From Hymenobacter negativus (GTDB lineage Bacteria > Bacteroidota > Bacteroidia > Cytophagales > Hymenobacteraceae), in contig NZ_JAGETZ010000004.1 in NCBI RefSeq assembly GCF_017571495.1, positions 310,001-374,000 on the forward strand: 64,000 nt of DNA, written 5' to 3'. Made by a program: the position numbers and the translations under genes. Below the pieces are notes generated by a model. The model did not search any database, was not told the DNA's origin, and saw nothing but the letters and a program-made list of their open reading frames with translations. Below, piece after piece: positions 36,444 through 45,170 of this stretch (position 1 is its first letter; each line of letters begins with the position of its first letter).

Positions 36444-38393
36444 ATGAAAGCCTTCCTGCCCCTACTGGCGGCCTTGCCGCTGAGTAGCTTTCTGGTTCAT
36501 CCCACCACGCCGGCCCCCAAATACGCGGTGGCCGACATACCCGCGACTTTGCGTGAGGGTGCCCACGCCGTGGTTCGGGCCGACGATGAAGTCGTGACCG
36601 TGAAGTCGGCTAGCCGGCTGGTGCATACCGTGCACCGGGTGGTGACGGTACTCGACGCCGCAGCCGACGAATTTGGCCTGCTGGGCAAGGCCTACGATGG
36701 GCTCAACACCCTGGCTTACCTGCGCGGTGCCGTGTACGATGCCAACGGCCGGCTGCTGCATCAGCTGCGCGCCTCGGAAATTCACGACGAAGGCGCGGGT
36801 GGCCGCGACGGCGCGCTGATAAGCGACGCCCGCGCCCGCTTCGCCGACCTGCGCCAGCCCAGCACACCCTACACGGTGGAGTTTGACTACGAGATTGTGT
36901 CCGACAACACCTTGTTTTACCCCGACTGGCAGCCCCAGACGGAAGAGGGCGTAGCCGTGCAAGCCGCCAGCTTTGAGGTAACAACGCCCACCACGCTGCC
37001 CCTCCGCTACCAGGAGCGGCACCTGCCCGCCGGGTGCGCCGCAGCCCGCACCAGCGCTGGCAGCCAGGAAACCTACGCGTGGAAACTGACCAACCTCCCA
37101 GCGGTGGATGAGGAGGAAGCCGCTCCGCCACTGGCCGACCTCACCCCAGCCGTGGCGCTGGCTCCCGGCGCCTTCGAGATGCAAGGCCACAAAGGCACCT
37201 GTGCCACCTGGCAAGGCCTGAGCCAGTGGAATTATGACCTGAACGCCGGCCGCGATGCTCTTCCAGCCGCTACTGTGGCCAAGGTGCAAGCCCTAGTGCG
37301 CGATGCTCCTGACGCACGTACCAAGGCCCAGCGCGTGTATGAGATGCTGCAAGGCAGCACCCGCTACATCTCAGTGCAGCTAGGCCTGGGCGGCTGGCAA
37401 ACTTTCCCAGCCAGTGCCGTAGCCGGGAATGGCTACGGCGACTGCAAGGCACTAAGCAACTATACTAAAGCCCTGCTCGAAGCAGCTGGGGTGCCGGCCT
37501 GCGTAGCCCTGGTGGGAGCCGGTCAGGACCAGGCAGACGTGCACACCGATTTTCCCAGCGCGCAGTTCAATCACGTTATTGTGTGCGTGCCGCTGAAGGG
37601 AAAAGGCGGCCAGCCCGATACGCTGTGGCTCGAATGCACCAGCCAAACCGGAGCCTTCGGCTACATGGGCAGCTTCACGGGCAACCGGCATGCGCTCCTG
37701 CTCACGCCCGAAGGGGGTAAGCTGGTGGCAACGCCCCGCTACGGCAGCAACGACAACCGCCGCGAGCGCCGCCTCGACCTTTACCTTGACGCCACGGGTA
37801 GTGCCACGGCCACGGCCCGCACCCTCCGCACCGGACAGGAACAGGACCTCTACATGCACTTGCTGCACGAGTTGGGACCGGTAGAACAAAAGAAATATGT
37901 TACGGACCGCCTCAAGCTGCCCACGTTCACGCTCACCAAATTCAACCTGGCCGCCAAGCCCGCTGGCCAGCTGCCGGGCGTAGTCGAAAACCTGGCCCTG
38001 ACGCTGCCGGGCTTCGCGCCACCCAGTGGGAAGCGCGTGTTTATCAACCCCAACTTACTGAGCCGCTTGCCCGCACTGCCGGCCCAGGTGGGCGAGCGCC
38101 AAGCCGACCTCTGGCTGCCCCAGGCTAGCCTGCACGCCGACACCGTGCGCCTGCATCTGCCCGCCGGCTTCCGCCCCGAAACCCTGCCGGCCGCAGTCCA
38201 GCTCAGCACTCCCTATGGCGCTTATGCTAGCCAGTACACCACCCTGCCAGATGGCACCATTCAGTACATCCGCCGCCTGGAATTGAAGCGCGGCCGAATG
38301 CCCAGAACCACCTATTCCGGCTACGTGGACTTCCGCCGCAAAATTAGCGTGGCCGATAAAGCACAGGTCGTGCTCCTGAAAACGGAGAGCTAA
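36444..38393 (+). CDS. DUF3857 protein with probable active transglutaminase domain (3 of 3)
   Basis: A 649-residue exported protein (signal peptide MKAFLPLLAALPLSSFLV...). It is more divergent than copies 1 and 2. DUF3857 spans about 30-230 (RLVHTVHRVVTVLDAAADEF, YTVEFDYEIVSDN). The transglutaminase core is intact at two of three positions: Cys334 in NGYGDCKALS and His377 in QFNHVIVC. The third is Glu397 in LWLECTSQT instead of the usual Asp, a conservative change. It may cross-link or hydrolyse peptide side chains in the envelope. Its TAA stop is the first base-paired codon of the terminator hairpin at 38391-38442. Confidence 0.88.
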   Translation: MKAFLPLLAALPLSSFLVHPTTPAPKYAVADIPATLREGAHAVVRADDEVVTVKSASRLVHTVHRVVTVLDAAADEFGLLGKAYDGLNTLAYLRGAVYDANGRLLHQLRASEIHDEGAGGRDGALISDARARFADLRQPSTPYTVEFDYEIVSDNTLFYPDWQPQTEEGVAVQAASFEVTTPTTLPLRYQERHLPAGCAAARTSAGSQETYAWKLTNLPAVDEEEAAPPLADLTPAVALAPGAFEMQGHKGTCATWQGLSQWNYDLNAGRDALPAATVAKVQALVRDAPDARTKAQRVYEMLQGSTRYISVQLGLGGWQTFPASAVAGNGYGDCKALSNYTKALLEAAGVPACVALVGAGQDQADVHTDFPSAQFNHVIVCVPLKGKGGQPDTLWLECTSQTGAFGYMGSFTGNRHALLLTPEGGKLVATPRYGSNDNRRERRLDLYLDATGSATATARTLRTGQEQDLYMHLLHELGPVEQKKYVTDRLKLPTFTLTKFNLAAKPAGQLPGVVENLALTLPGFAPPSGKRVFINPNLLSRLPALPAQVGERQADLWLPQASLHADTVRLHLPAGFRPETLPAAVQLSTPYGAYASQYTTLPDGTIQYIRRLELKRGRMPRTTYSGYVDFRRKISVADKAQVVLLKTES

Positions 38394-38442
38394 GCGCAGT
38401 CTGTCATTGTTTCGCTCCAATCGCAATGACAGACTGCGCTTA
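38391..38442. terminator. Convergent bidirectional terminator containing both stop codons
   Basis: A perfect 19-bp stem (TAAGCGCAGTCTGTCATTG, 38391-38409, with its complement at 38424-38442) and a 14-base loop. The outer three base pairs are the TAA of the plus-strand gene (38391-38393) and the TAA of the minus-strand gene (38440-38442). Neither side has a long T-run. Confidence 0.75.
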
Positions 38443-40638
38443 AAACTTCACGCGCAACTGCGCCTTTACTTCGCTGCGCAGCGAACCCTGAATGGATTCC
38501 AGCCCCGAGCCGACTACGTCCTGGTGGCGGTAGCGGGTTTCGGCGTAGCGCAGCCAGAGCGTGAGGCTGCGGTTCAGCCGAATTTCGGCGATGCCGTACA
38601 CCCGCGTGCCCTGGCCGTAGAGGGCCGGTACCGATACAGCCAGTAATACATCCTGCTCATAGATGTACTGGCGGCTGTCGTAGTCGTCGGCGTCGAAAAT
38701 GGAGTAGCGGGCCGAGAGCTTGAGCGTGCGGTTGAGCTGGTAACCCACGTCCTGGGCGAGCACATAGCCACTGCGCCAAGCCAAGCCAGTATCGTCGCGC
38801 AGGCGCAGGGCCTGCATGCGGGTGCGCAACTCAAGCTGCGGCGAAATAGCCGTGTTGTAATACAGCAGAATGCTTTGGCGCAGTTGCTCGCCGGGCAGCG
38901 GCAGGGCCCGGCCGGGCTCGTAGTTGTTCAGGTCCGTAGCGGAGAGGTCGCGGGGCTTGAGGCGCTGACGCAGCTGCACGTAGAGCAGGCTGGTTTTGGT
39001 GGGCGAGTAAGCCAGGCGCACCAAGGCATCGTGGCCGTCGGTGGGGGCACTGGCCCGGTAGCGCAGCCACGGGAAGCGGAACTGGTCGTAGTAGGCCGAG
39101 ACTTCCCAGCGGGCCACGGGGCGCACTTTCAGGCCGATGTAGACGCCGGTTTCGTTGATGTTGCGCGTGTTTTCGCTGAAGGCATTGCCGTAGAGGGTAT
39201 GAAAGTCGGAATCATAATGGCGCACGAGTAACGCTGCATCCACATTGGAGCCCAGGCTGGCCAGCAGGCCATTCACCGTGCCAATGCCGCCGCCGGTGCT
39301 ACGCGCCGTTTCGCCGAAAAGCAGGAAGTTGCGGTACACGTAGCTGTAATTCAGGCTTAACGCCAGGTTTTCCTTGCCGCTGAACTCGAAGTAATTGTAG
39401 GGCTCGGGGCGCTTCAGAATAGCTGTGCCGTAGTGCGTAAACACGCCCGTGGCGCCAATGGCCAGGTTGCCGCTGCGGCTGGTGTAAGTAGCATTGCCGC
39501 CGCCCACGGTTTCGGCCAGCTGGTGGCGGTTGGCCAGCTCGGAGGCCGTGCGGTGGAAGCCCGTATACAGCAAGCCCGACGTAAACTCATCAAACTGCGC
39601 CAGCGAATCGATGCTTTGCTGGAGATTGGCATCCACGTTTTTGTGCGACACAAACGCCGTGGCCTGCACCGTGGGCGCCACTTGGTAGGTGGCCGCGCCG
39701 CCCCGGAAAAACGTATTTTCGAGCAATGACGAATATGCCCGCACGCCTACCGACGAGCGCCGCAACGTCGTAATTGTCTCCGCGCCCTTGCCCACACCGA
39801 GGCCCGACGACAGCAATAAGCCCTGTCCGAATTGCAGCTGGTAGTCGCCCAGTGCCAGCGCCTTCAGCCTGCCTCGCTCCTGCAGCAGCAAGTGAGCCGA
39901 CACGTAATCGGCCCCAAACTGCCCGTTTTTCGGGTTCCAAATCAGCTGCTCACCGGCATCCTTTTCCATCGAAAAGCCCAGGCTGAAATCCTTGGTGTGG
40001 CTCACCCGGTAGCGAATCAGCATTTTGTCGGCCGAGCCCAGGTAGCGCGTGGTGGGCTGGCCCTGGTAGAGGGTGGGCGGCGTGTAGCCCTGCCGCTGCT
40101 GCAGCACCCGCTCGTAGCGCAGGTAGAGGGCGTTGTTGTCCTCCTTGGCTATGCGCTGCCACAGGTTGCCGCGGCTGGCATTGGCGTTGCTGCTCTGCAC
40201 GCTCACAAAGGGCAGAATGCGCGTGATGGTCCGCAAGTCGTAGCCTTCAATGCTTTGCAGCTCGTACACGCTCAGCAGGTCGCCGTTGGCTTCGCGGTGC
40301 TTGAGGAGTGTCGTTATCTGGTTCTCGTTCAGCAACAGCAACGAGCGCAGCTCTTCCCGCGTGGCGGTGTTGAGGTTGATGGGCGTCTGGTAATACTGGA
40401 GCAGCGTTTCGTAGAGGTCCTCATACGGCACTTCGTCCGACTGAATTTCGGCAAACAACTCCTGCGTCAGCCGGTCCAAATCCGGTGCGCGGCGCACATA
40501 GTCCTGGGCAGCAGCAGAGTGAACAGTGAGCAACGAGCAGTGCACGGTGAGTGCCGCCAGGCACCAAATGGCCCGCTTAATCACCCGCTTGTTCCAACCT
40601 GCTATTATGCTCCCCGCAAAAGGGTAAAGTTTCTTCAT
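38440..40638 (-). CDS. Outer-membrane protein with N-terminal helix-hairpin-helix domain
   Basis: A 732-residue exported protein. After a long signal peptide ending SAAAQ (about residue 45), residues ~90-150 are a ComEA-like helix-hairpin-helix pair: INLNTATREELRSLLLLNENQITTLLKHRE and YELQSIEGYDLRTITRILPFV. From about residue 170 to the end the sequence is alternating beta strand typical of an outer-membrane barrel, ending in VKAQLRVKF with a terminal Phe. This HHH-plus-barrel layout is common in Bacteroidota and of unknown function; the HHH may bind DNA at the surface or peptides. It lies 55 bases after a PorV/PorQ-like gene, probably in one operon. Part of the signal peptide is encoded by a repeat-like sequence (see findings). 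Confidence 0.82.
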   Translation of the reverse strand: MKKLYPFAGSIIAGWNKRVIKRAIWCLAALTVHCSLLTVHSAAAQDYVRRAPDLDRLTQELFAEIQSDEVPYEDLYETLLQYYQTPINLNTATREELRSLLLLNENQITTLLKHREANGDLLSVYELQSIEGYDLRTITRILPFVSVQSSNANASRGNLWQRIAKEDNNALYLRYERVLQQRQGYTPPTLYQGQPTTRYLGSADKMLIRYRVSHTKDFSLGFSMEKDAGEQLIWNPKNGQFGADYVSAHLLLQERGRLKALALGDYQLQFGQGLLLSSGLGVGKGAETITTLRRSSVGVRAYSSLLENTFFRGGAATYQVAPTVQATAFVSHKNVDANLQQSIDSLAQFDEFTSGLLYTGFHRTASELANRHQLAETVGGGNATYTSRSGNLAIGATGVFTHYGTAILKRPEPYNYFEFSGKENLALSLNYSYVYRNFLLFGETARSTGGGIGTVNGLLASLGSNVDAALLVRHYDSDFHTLYGNAFSENTRNINETGVYIGLKVRPVARWEVSAYYDQFRFPWLRYRASAPTDGHDALVRLAYSPTKTSLLYVQLRQRLKPRDLSATDLNNYEPGRALPLPGEQLRQSILLYYNTAISPQLELRTRMQALRLRDDTGLAWRSGYVLAQDVGYQLNRTLKLSARYSIFDADDYDSRQYIYEQDVLLAVSVPALYGQGTRVYGIAEIRLNRSLTLWLRYAETRYRHQDVVGSGLESIQGSLRSEVKAQLRVKF

Positions 40639-40693
40639 CGTGTTCCGTTAGCTACTCGTTGCCAATTGCTCATTGTTCACTGCTAACTGTTCA

Positions 40694-41638
40694 CTAATTT
40701 TTTCCCCAGGACTTACTGACGCTCAGGTGCTGGCTAAAGCCCAGTGCCTGCTGAAAGGCAGCGGCATAGTCAATCTCAAATGCCCCGGCCAGCACGCCAA
40801 TACCCGCGCTGGCCTGTTCCGTGAGACTCGCCAGCCCCAGCCGCGCCGCTAGCACCGGCACGGGTCGGTACTCCAGCCCAAATTTGAAGTTGGCATCGCG
40901 CTCCACATCCTTTTCGGTTTCGGCCAGCAAAATCACCTGCGAGCTGGGCCGGTACGCCAGTCCCGCTTTCAAGATGGTCGGCACCCGCTCGTCCTGGTAG
41001 CTGGCCAGCTTGGTTTGGCTGAGGTTGTAGAGCGAAGCCCCGAAGCTGAGCCGCCGGGGCACTATTTCAATCTGCCCACCCAGCGTGCCCAATACCACAC
41101 GCCGGCTGCCCAGCCCTTCGATGCTCACCTGCAGTATATCGGCCCGCGCCCCCAGGCTGATTTGGCCGAAGCGGTAGGCATAGCCGGCCCCCAAGCGGGT
41201 TTCATTGTAAAGCTGGCCACCAAAGCGCTGCGCCTCAAAGGCCACCACGCCGTTGCGCGCCCAGGTGGTAGCGGCCGGGCTGAGGACCGGTGCGGCACCT
41301 TCGGCGCCCGGCATCACGCCGCCGGCATCGGGAGTGGTGGTGCGGCCCAACGGTAGGGCAACCGTGAGTGCACCCACATTCAGGGCCGCGCTGAAGTAGC
41401 GGTTTTCGGCGTAAAAGCCCACACTGGGCTGTCGGATTTCGGCTAGGCCGGCCACGTTATTGCCCATGCTCCAGACCTCGCCGGCCAGCGCTACCGAGGC
41501 ATTGCCGAGTGCAGCAGCGCGCGCACCCCGTACGCCGGGCCCGTTGCCCTGAGCCTGCACCGAGGCCACGGGCAGCACCGCAGCAAGAGTCAAAAGGAAG
41601 TTAAAAACAGAAAAATACCTAGGTAAACAGTGTTCCAT
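40694..41638 (-). CDS. PorV/PorQ-like outer-membrane beta-barrel protein
   Basis: A 314-residue exported protein (signal peptide to about SVQAQ, residue 30). The first mature block GARAAALGNASVALAGEVWSMGNNVAGLAEI is the PorV/PorQ/UPF0164 signature, in which the conserved NPAGL appears as NVAGL. Strands of alternating polarity continue to a C-terminal WGKN. PorV and PorQ are outer-membrane partners in T9SS; other members act as general barrel proteins, so a specific T9SS role is not proved here. It is first in a two-gene minus-strand operon with the HHH-barrel protein and is divergent from the YgjP-type gene. Confidence 0.75.
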   Translation of the reverse strand: MEHCLPRYFSVFNFLLTLAAVLPVASVQAQGNGPGVRGARAAALGNASVALAGEVWSMGNNVAGLAEIRQPSVGFYAENRYFSAALNVGALTVALPLGRTTTPDAGGVMPGAEGAAPVLSPAATTWARNGVVAFEAQRFGGQLYNETRLGAGYAYRFGQISLGARADILQVSIEGLGSRRVVLGTLGGQIEIVPRRLSFGASLYNLSQTKLASYQDERVPTILKAGLAYRPSSQVILLAETEKDVERDANFKFGLEYRPVPVLAARLGLASLTEQASAGIGVLAGAFEIDYAAAFQQALGFSQHLSVSKSWGKN

Positions 41639-41664
41639 AGCGGAAGGTAACGCCTTTAGCGCGA

Positions 41665-41694
41665 TTGGTTAAGGGCCGTAGCGAAATTATTTTG
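41665..41694 (+). promoter_or_regulatory. Possible promoter of the YgjP-type gene
   Basis: TTG (41665-41667), 19 bases, then TTATTTTG (41687-41694), a one-mismatch TAnnTTTG. The spacing matches the Bacteroidota consensus and the start would be about 45 bases before ATG 41745. Confidence 0.4.
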
Positions 41695-41744
41695 CCGCCC
41701 TTCGCCGTTACGCATTCCGGCCCTACTGCCGAACTTGCTTCGCT

Positions 41745-42479
41745 ATGCCTCGCCCCTTCTCTGCCGCGCCCCGACGCGAAACGCTCCCCTATAAAAACCA
41801 GTCCCTGCACTACACGCTGGTCTTCCGCTCCCGGCGCACCATCGGTTTCGCCGTGCGGCCCGATGGCAGCGTGCACATCAGCGCACCCGCCGGCACTTCG
41901 CCCGAGTGGGTGGCCCAACAGGTGCTGAAAAAAGCCGACTGGATTCTCAAGCATCAGGAGGCGTTTGCCAACCGCCCGGCTCCCGCGCCCAGCCGCCATT
42001 TCGAAGCCGGCAGCCTACACTACTACCAGGGCCAGCCCTACCGCTTGCGCTTCGCCGAAGCCCGCCGGCCAGCCGTGCTAGTAGACGGCGATGAACTGGT
42101 GATGGCCACCCCCACTCCCCTCACCCCTGCCCAAACCGAAGCGCTGCTCCACGCCTGGTACGTTCGCCAGGCCAAGCCGCTTTTTGCCCAGTCGCTGGAG
42201 CGGGTATGGCCCCGCTTCGCCGAATTCAACCTCGTGCGCCCTACATTATTCGTGCGCCAGATGCGCAGCCGCTGGGGCAGCTGCACGCCGCGCACGGCCC
42301 GTATTCGCCTCTCGCCCGAGCTGGTGCACGCACGCCCCGAGTGCCTCGACTACGTGCTGCTACACGAGTGCTGCCACTTGCTGGTAGGCGACCATTCCAA
42401 GGCTTTTTACGACCTACAAACGCGCCTTTTGCCGGATTGGGAACGGTGGAAAGCGGAGTTAAACGCGCTGCCGAAGTAG
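41745..42479 (+). CDS. YgjP-type (DUF45) zinc metallopeptidase
   Basis: A 244-residue cytoplasmic protein. It begins with the YgjP beta region ([26 protein letters not shown]) and has the conserved [24 protein letters not shown] block. The zinc motif is [16 protein letters not shown] (HExxH plus a downstream His), which defines the M48-related DUF45 family. Substrate specificity in this family is not settled. yidD starts 20 bases downstream on the same strand, so co-transcription is likely. Confidence 0.9.
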   Translation: MPRPFSAAPRRETLPYKNQSLHYTLVFRSRRTIGFAVRPDGSVHISAPAGTSPEWVAQQVLKKADWILKHQEAFANRPAPAPSRHFEAGSLHYYQGQPYRLRFAEARRPAVLVDGDELVMATPTPLTPAQTEALLHAWYVRQAKPLFAQSLERVWPRFAEFNLVRPTLFVRQMRSRWGSCTPRTARIRLSPELVHARPECLDYVLLHECCHLLVGDHSKAFYDLQTRLLPDWERWKAELNALPK

Positions 42480-42499
42480 CGTCAAAAACAGTATCAACT

Positions 42500-42724
42500 A
42501 TGTTTTCCCACCTGTTTCGCGCGCTGTTTCTTGGCCTTGTCTGGTTTTACCAGCGCTTTATTTCGCCGCTCACATCGCCGAGCTGCCGCTACGCGCCGAC
42601 CTGTTCGGTGTATGCGGCGCAGGCCATCAGCAAATACGGGCCGTGGCGGGGCGGGCGCATGGCCTTGCGGCGCATTGCCAGTTGCCATCCCTGGGGCGGC
42701 CACGGCTACGACCCCGTACCCTGA
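42500..42724 (+). CDS. yidD: Membrane protein insertion efficiency factor YidD
   Basis: A 74-residue protein from ATG 42500; the same frame is open far upstream but overlaps the metallopeptidase gene, so the internal ATG is used. It has the whole YidD pattern: an amphipathic start ([18 protein letters not shown]), then [23 protein letters not shown] and [17 protein letters not shown] with three conserved cysteines. YidD assists YidC-dependent membrane insertion at the inner membrane. It lies 20 bases after the YgjP-type gene. Confidence 0.95.
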   Translation: MFSHLFRALFLGLVWFYQRFISPLTSPSCRYAPTCSVYAAQAISKYGPWRGGRMALRRIASCHPWGGHGYDPVP

Positions 42725-42767
42725 GCAGGGAGCTTCGTATAGCCAAGTTCACATTCTGGTAATATTG

Positions 42768-43691
42768 ATGCGATTTATTCCTTTTTTGTCCGTCGTGGCG
42801 GCATTATTCTTTACCGCTTCCTGCTCCGAAGCGCAGTCCGACAAATCAAAATCCAGTAAAACCAAGACAGCGAAATCCGCCGGCAAAGACGGCCCCAAGA
42901 AAGGCGGCGACCGGCGCAAAGACAAAGCAGCGGCAGCGGCCATCACCGGTCTGGAGCGCGTGGGCTCGCTCAAGGGCGTGGTACCCGAAAGTTCGGGCCT
43001 GGCGCCGGGCTCCACCAGCCAGAGCTACTACAGCTTCGGCGACGGCGGTAACTCACCTATTCTCTACGAAATCAGCGAAACTGGAAAGCTCGTTCGCTCC
43101 ATCGACATCGGGGCGCAGAATAACGACTGGGAAAGCCTAAGCCGCGACACCGAGGGCAACTACTACATCGGCAACTGCGGCAACAACGAAAGCACCCGTC
43201 GCAACCTGTCCATCTACCGCGTACGCCTCGACAACCCGCAGCAGGTTGGCCTCATCAACTTCTCCTACCCCGACCAAACCGAGTTTCCGCCCAGCAAAAA
43301 AGAGCGGAATTTCGACTGCGAGGCCAGCCTTTGGCAAGGCGGCAACGTCTGGCTCTTCACCAAAGACCGGGGCCAGAGCAGCACCAGCAACGTGTATGCA
43401 GTGCCCGACCATCCCGGTACGTACACGGCCAAAAAAGTCGCCTCATTAGCCATTCCGGGCCAGGTGACCGATGCCGCACTGCGCCCCGATGGCCAACGGC
43501 TGGTGCTGCTGGGCCGGGGCGAGCTGTTCATCCTCGACGGCGCTTCGTGGGCCGACATCCTGAAAGCCAAACCCCGTCAGGTATCGCTGGAAGGCGCCGG
43601 CCAAACGGAGGGAGCAGTTTTCAAAGACAATAACACCTTGCTCATCAGCACCGAGCAGGGCGAGCTATACGAGTACACGCTACCGAATTAA
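42768..43691 (+). CDS. Propeller-like lipoprotein of unknown function
   Basis: A 307-residue product from ATG 42768; the open frame extends upstream across yidD, but only this start gives a signal sequence. MRFIPFLSVVAALFFTASC is a lipoprotein signal. A lysine-rich linker (KSKSSKTKTAKSAGKDGPKKGGDRRKDK) follows, then a beta-rich domain with repeated strand pairs (NSPILYEISETGKLVRSIDI, NNDWESLSRDTEGNYYIGNCGNN, AALRPDGQRLVLLGRGELFIL, LLISTEQGELYEYTLP). This looks like a beta-propeller with an NDWE motif common in secreted Bacteroidota proteins. The basic linker could hold it to the envelope. It ends before a strong convergent terminator. Confidence 0.82.
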   Translation: MRFIPFLSVVAALFFTASCSEAQSDKSKSSKTKTAKSAGKDGPKKGGDRRKDKAAAAAITGLERVGSLKGVVPESSGLAPGSTSQSYYSFGDGGNSPILYEISETGKLVRSIDIGAQNNDWESLSRDTEGNYYIGNCGNNESTRRNLSIYRVRLDNPQQVGLINFSYPDQTEFPPSKKERNFDCEASLWQGGNVWLFTKDRGQSSTSNVYAVPDHPGTYTAKKVASLAIPGQVTDAALRPDGQRLVLLGRGELFILDGASWADILKAKPRQVSLEGAGQTEGAVFKDNNTLLISTEQGELYEYTLPN

Positions 43692-43711
43692 CGGTAAGCG
43701 TTTGAGGCGCT

Positions 43712-43772
43712 GAAAAAGGGAAGTCTCGCAACGGCTGGTGTACTACCAACCGTTGCGAGACTTCCCTTTTTT
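43712..43772. terminator. Convergent bidirectional terminator
   Basis: A stem of about 22 bp (AAAAAGGGAAGTCTCGCAACGG, 43713-43734, with its complement to 43772), plus an inner TGGT/ACCA extension across one mismatch. A-rich and T-rich flanks let it stop both the propeller lipoprotein gene (ends 43691) and lgt (ends 43793). Confidence 0.88.
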
Positions 43773-43792
43773 CAACTTCGCGAAACCTTGCG

Positions 43793-44824
43793 CTACTGGG
43801 CGCGGGGTGGAACTGTGCCGGCTGCCGCGCCTACTTTCGGCTGCGGGTCGCCTTCCTTGCCCAGGTCGCGCGGGGCGTAGCCGTAGGGGTTTTCGGGGTC
43901 TTTGCCGGCCCGCCACAGCACCCAGATACCGATAAAAATCAGCGGAATGCTGAGCAACTGGCCTTGGTTGAACAGGTGACCGTTTTCAAAATCCACCTGG
44001 TTCTCTTTCAGAAATTCCCCCAGGAAACGCTGGATGAACAGCAGCACCACAAACAGCCCGAATAACTGCCCCCGGGGTGTGCGCTCCTTGGTCCGGTTCC
44101 ACATCGAGTAGAGCAACGTCAGCAGGAAAATGCAGAACAGCGCCTCGTAAATCTGGGTGGGGTGGCGGGGCACGGCCACGTGAGTATCTGCCGTAACGGG
44201 ACCGGTGATGGGCTGGCTCACAATTTCCGGCTCGCCGCCTGCTTGCGGATTGGCCACCCGCTGCACCGCGTAAGAACCGACGGGCGCGGGCTGGTCGGCC
44301 CCAAAGCTCTTCCAATGTTCAAAATCGCGCGGAAAAACGAAGGCCCACGGTACATTGGTTGGCTTGCCCACGATTTCAGAGTTCATCAGGTTACCCGTCC
44401 GAATGCAGGCGCCGCCCAGCGCCACAACAATCACAATGCGGTCGAGTACCCACAGGTAATCGAACTTATTCTTGCGTGCAAACAGCCAGCAGGCAAACAG
44501 GATACCGATGGTAGCGCCGTGGCTGGCCAGGCCGCCCTGCCAGATTTTAAACACCACCATCGGGTCAGCCAGTAGCGCGTCTAAATCATAGAACAGCATA
44601 TGTCCCAACCGAGCCCCCACGATGGTGCCAATCAGCATGTAAATCGTAATCACATCGACCCACTGCGGCGACACCCGCTCTGAGCGGTAGATGTGCGTGA
44701 GGATGAATGTGCCAACCACAAAGGGCAGCATGAAAAATAACCCGTACCAACGCAGCGTGACCGGCCCTATATGGGCAATGATGGGATTAATGTTCCAGAA
44801 AATAGCGGCGAGGAAAGATGACAT
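43793..44824 (-). CDS. lgt: Prolipoprotein diacylglyceryl transferase
   Basis: A 343-residue inner-membrane enzyme that moves the diacylglyceryl group from phosphatidylglycerol to the lipobox Cys of prolipoproteins. It has about seven membrane segments and the conserved blocks GLASHGATIGI, GACIRTGNLMNSEIVG (signature Arg/Asn/Glu region), PRHPTQIYEAL and RFLGEFLKENQ. It is longer than the ~270 residues of E. coli Lgt. The extra part is a periplasmic insertion of about 50 residues between NSEIVGKP and PRHPTQ, and a polar C-terminal tail. It fits the several lipoproteins in this window. The promoter box at 44850-44857 gives a leader of about 20 bases. Confidence 0.96.
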   Translation of the reverse strand: MSSFLAAIFWNINPIIAHIGPVTLRWYGLFFMLPFVVGTFILTHIYRSERVSPQWVDVITIYMLIGTIVGARLGHMLFYDLDALLADPMVVFKIWQGGLASHGATIGILFACWLFARKNKFDYLWVLDRIVIVVALGGACIRTGNLMNSEIVGKPTNVPWAFVFPRDFEHWKSFGADQPAPVGSYAVQRVANPQAGGEPEIVSQPITGPVTADTHVAVPRHPTQIYEALFCIFLLTLLYSMWNRTKERTPRGQLFGLFVVLLFIQRFLGEFLKENQVDFENGHLFNQGQLLSIPLIFIGIWVLWRAGKDPENPYGYAPRDLGKEGDPQPKVGAAAGTVPPRAQ

Positions 44825-44849
44825 GCGTAGCGAAAGTGAAATATGGGTT

Positions 44850-44857
44850 CAAAGGTA
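44850..44857 (-). promoter_or_regulatory. -7 promoter element of lgt
   Basis: TACCTTTG on the minus strand is a perfect TAnnTTTG box, about 26 bases before the lgt ATG. There is no matching TTTG at -33. Confidence 0.5.
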
Positions 44858-44885
44858 CTCAGCCCCTCATCAGCGCGGCGGCTGG

Positions 44886-45170
44886 CTACCTGGGGTTGGC
44901 ATTGTAATGCACGGCTCCCGCAGCCGGGCGTAGCGCCGAGCCGTCGCCACTCAGCATCAGCACCAAAGCGCCCAGCAGCACGGCATAGGCGGGCCGACGC
45001 AGCCAGCCAAGCACCAGCGGGGGTGATGCGGCCGGTGCTTCGGGGGCCAGCCGAGCTTGCACCCGCGTGTAAAAGAAGGGCCGGGGCTGAACTTTCGGCT
45101 GGGCAGCCAGCTGGCCTAGTAAGTCATCCCAGGCATCATCGGAGTTGGAGCGAGCAGCAGAATCAGACAT
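44886..45170 (-). CDS. Probable anti-sigma factor
   Basis: A 94-residue product from ATG 45170; the frame is open further upstream but would overlap the sigma gene extensively. The N-terminal half is cytoplasmic and polar (MSDSAARSNSDDAWDDLLGQLAAQPKVQPRPFFYTRVQARL). One membrane helix follows (about 65-82, PAYAVLLGALVLMLSG), then a short outside tail. Its ATG overlaps the sigma-factor stop by 8 bases, implying translational coupling. Single-pass partners encoded right after ECF sigma genes usually hold them inactive; the sequence matches no named family, so the role is inferred from context. Confidence 0.7.
   Translation of the reverse strand: MSDSAARSNSDDAWDDLLGQLAAQPKVQPRPFFYTRVQARLAPEAPAASPPLVLGWLRRPAYAVLLGALVLMLSGDGSALRPAAGAVHYNANPR

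Noticed and set aside
36462..37289. A 275-codon minus-strand frame opposite the third DUF3857 gene
   Set aside because: Shadow of a well supported gene, with low-complexity Gly/Ala/His composition.
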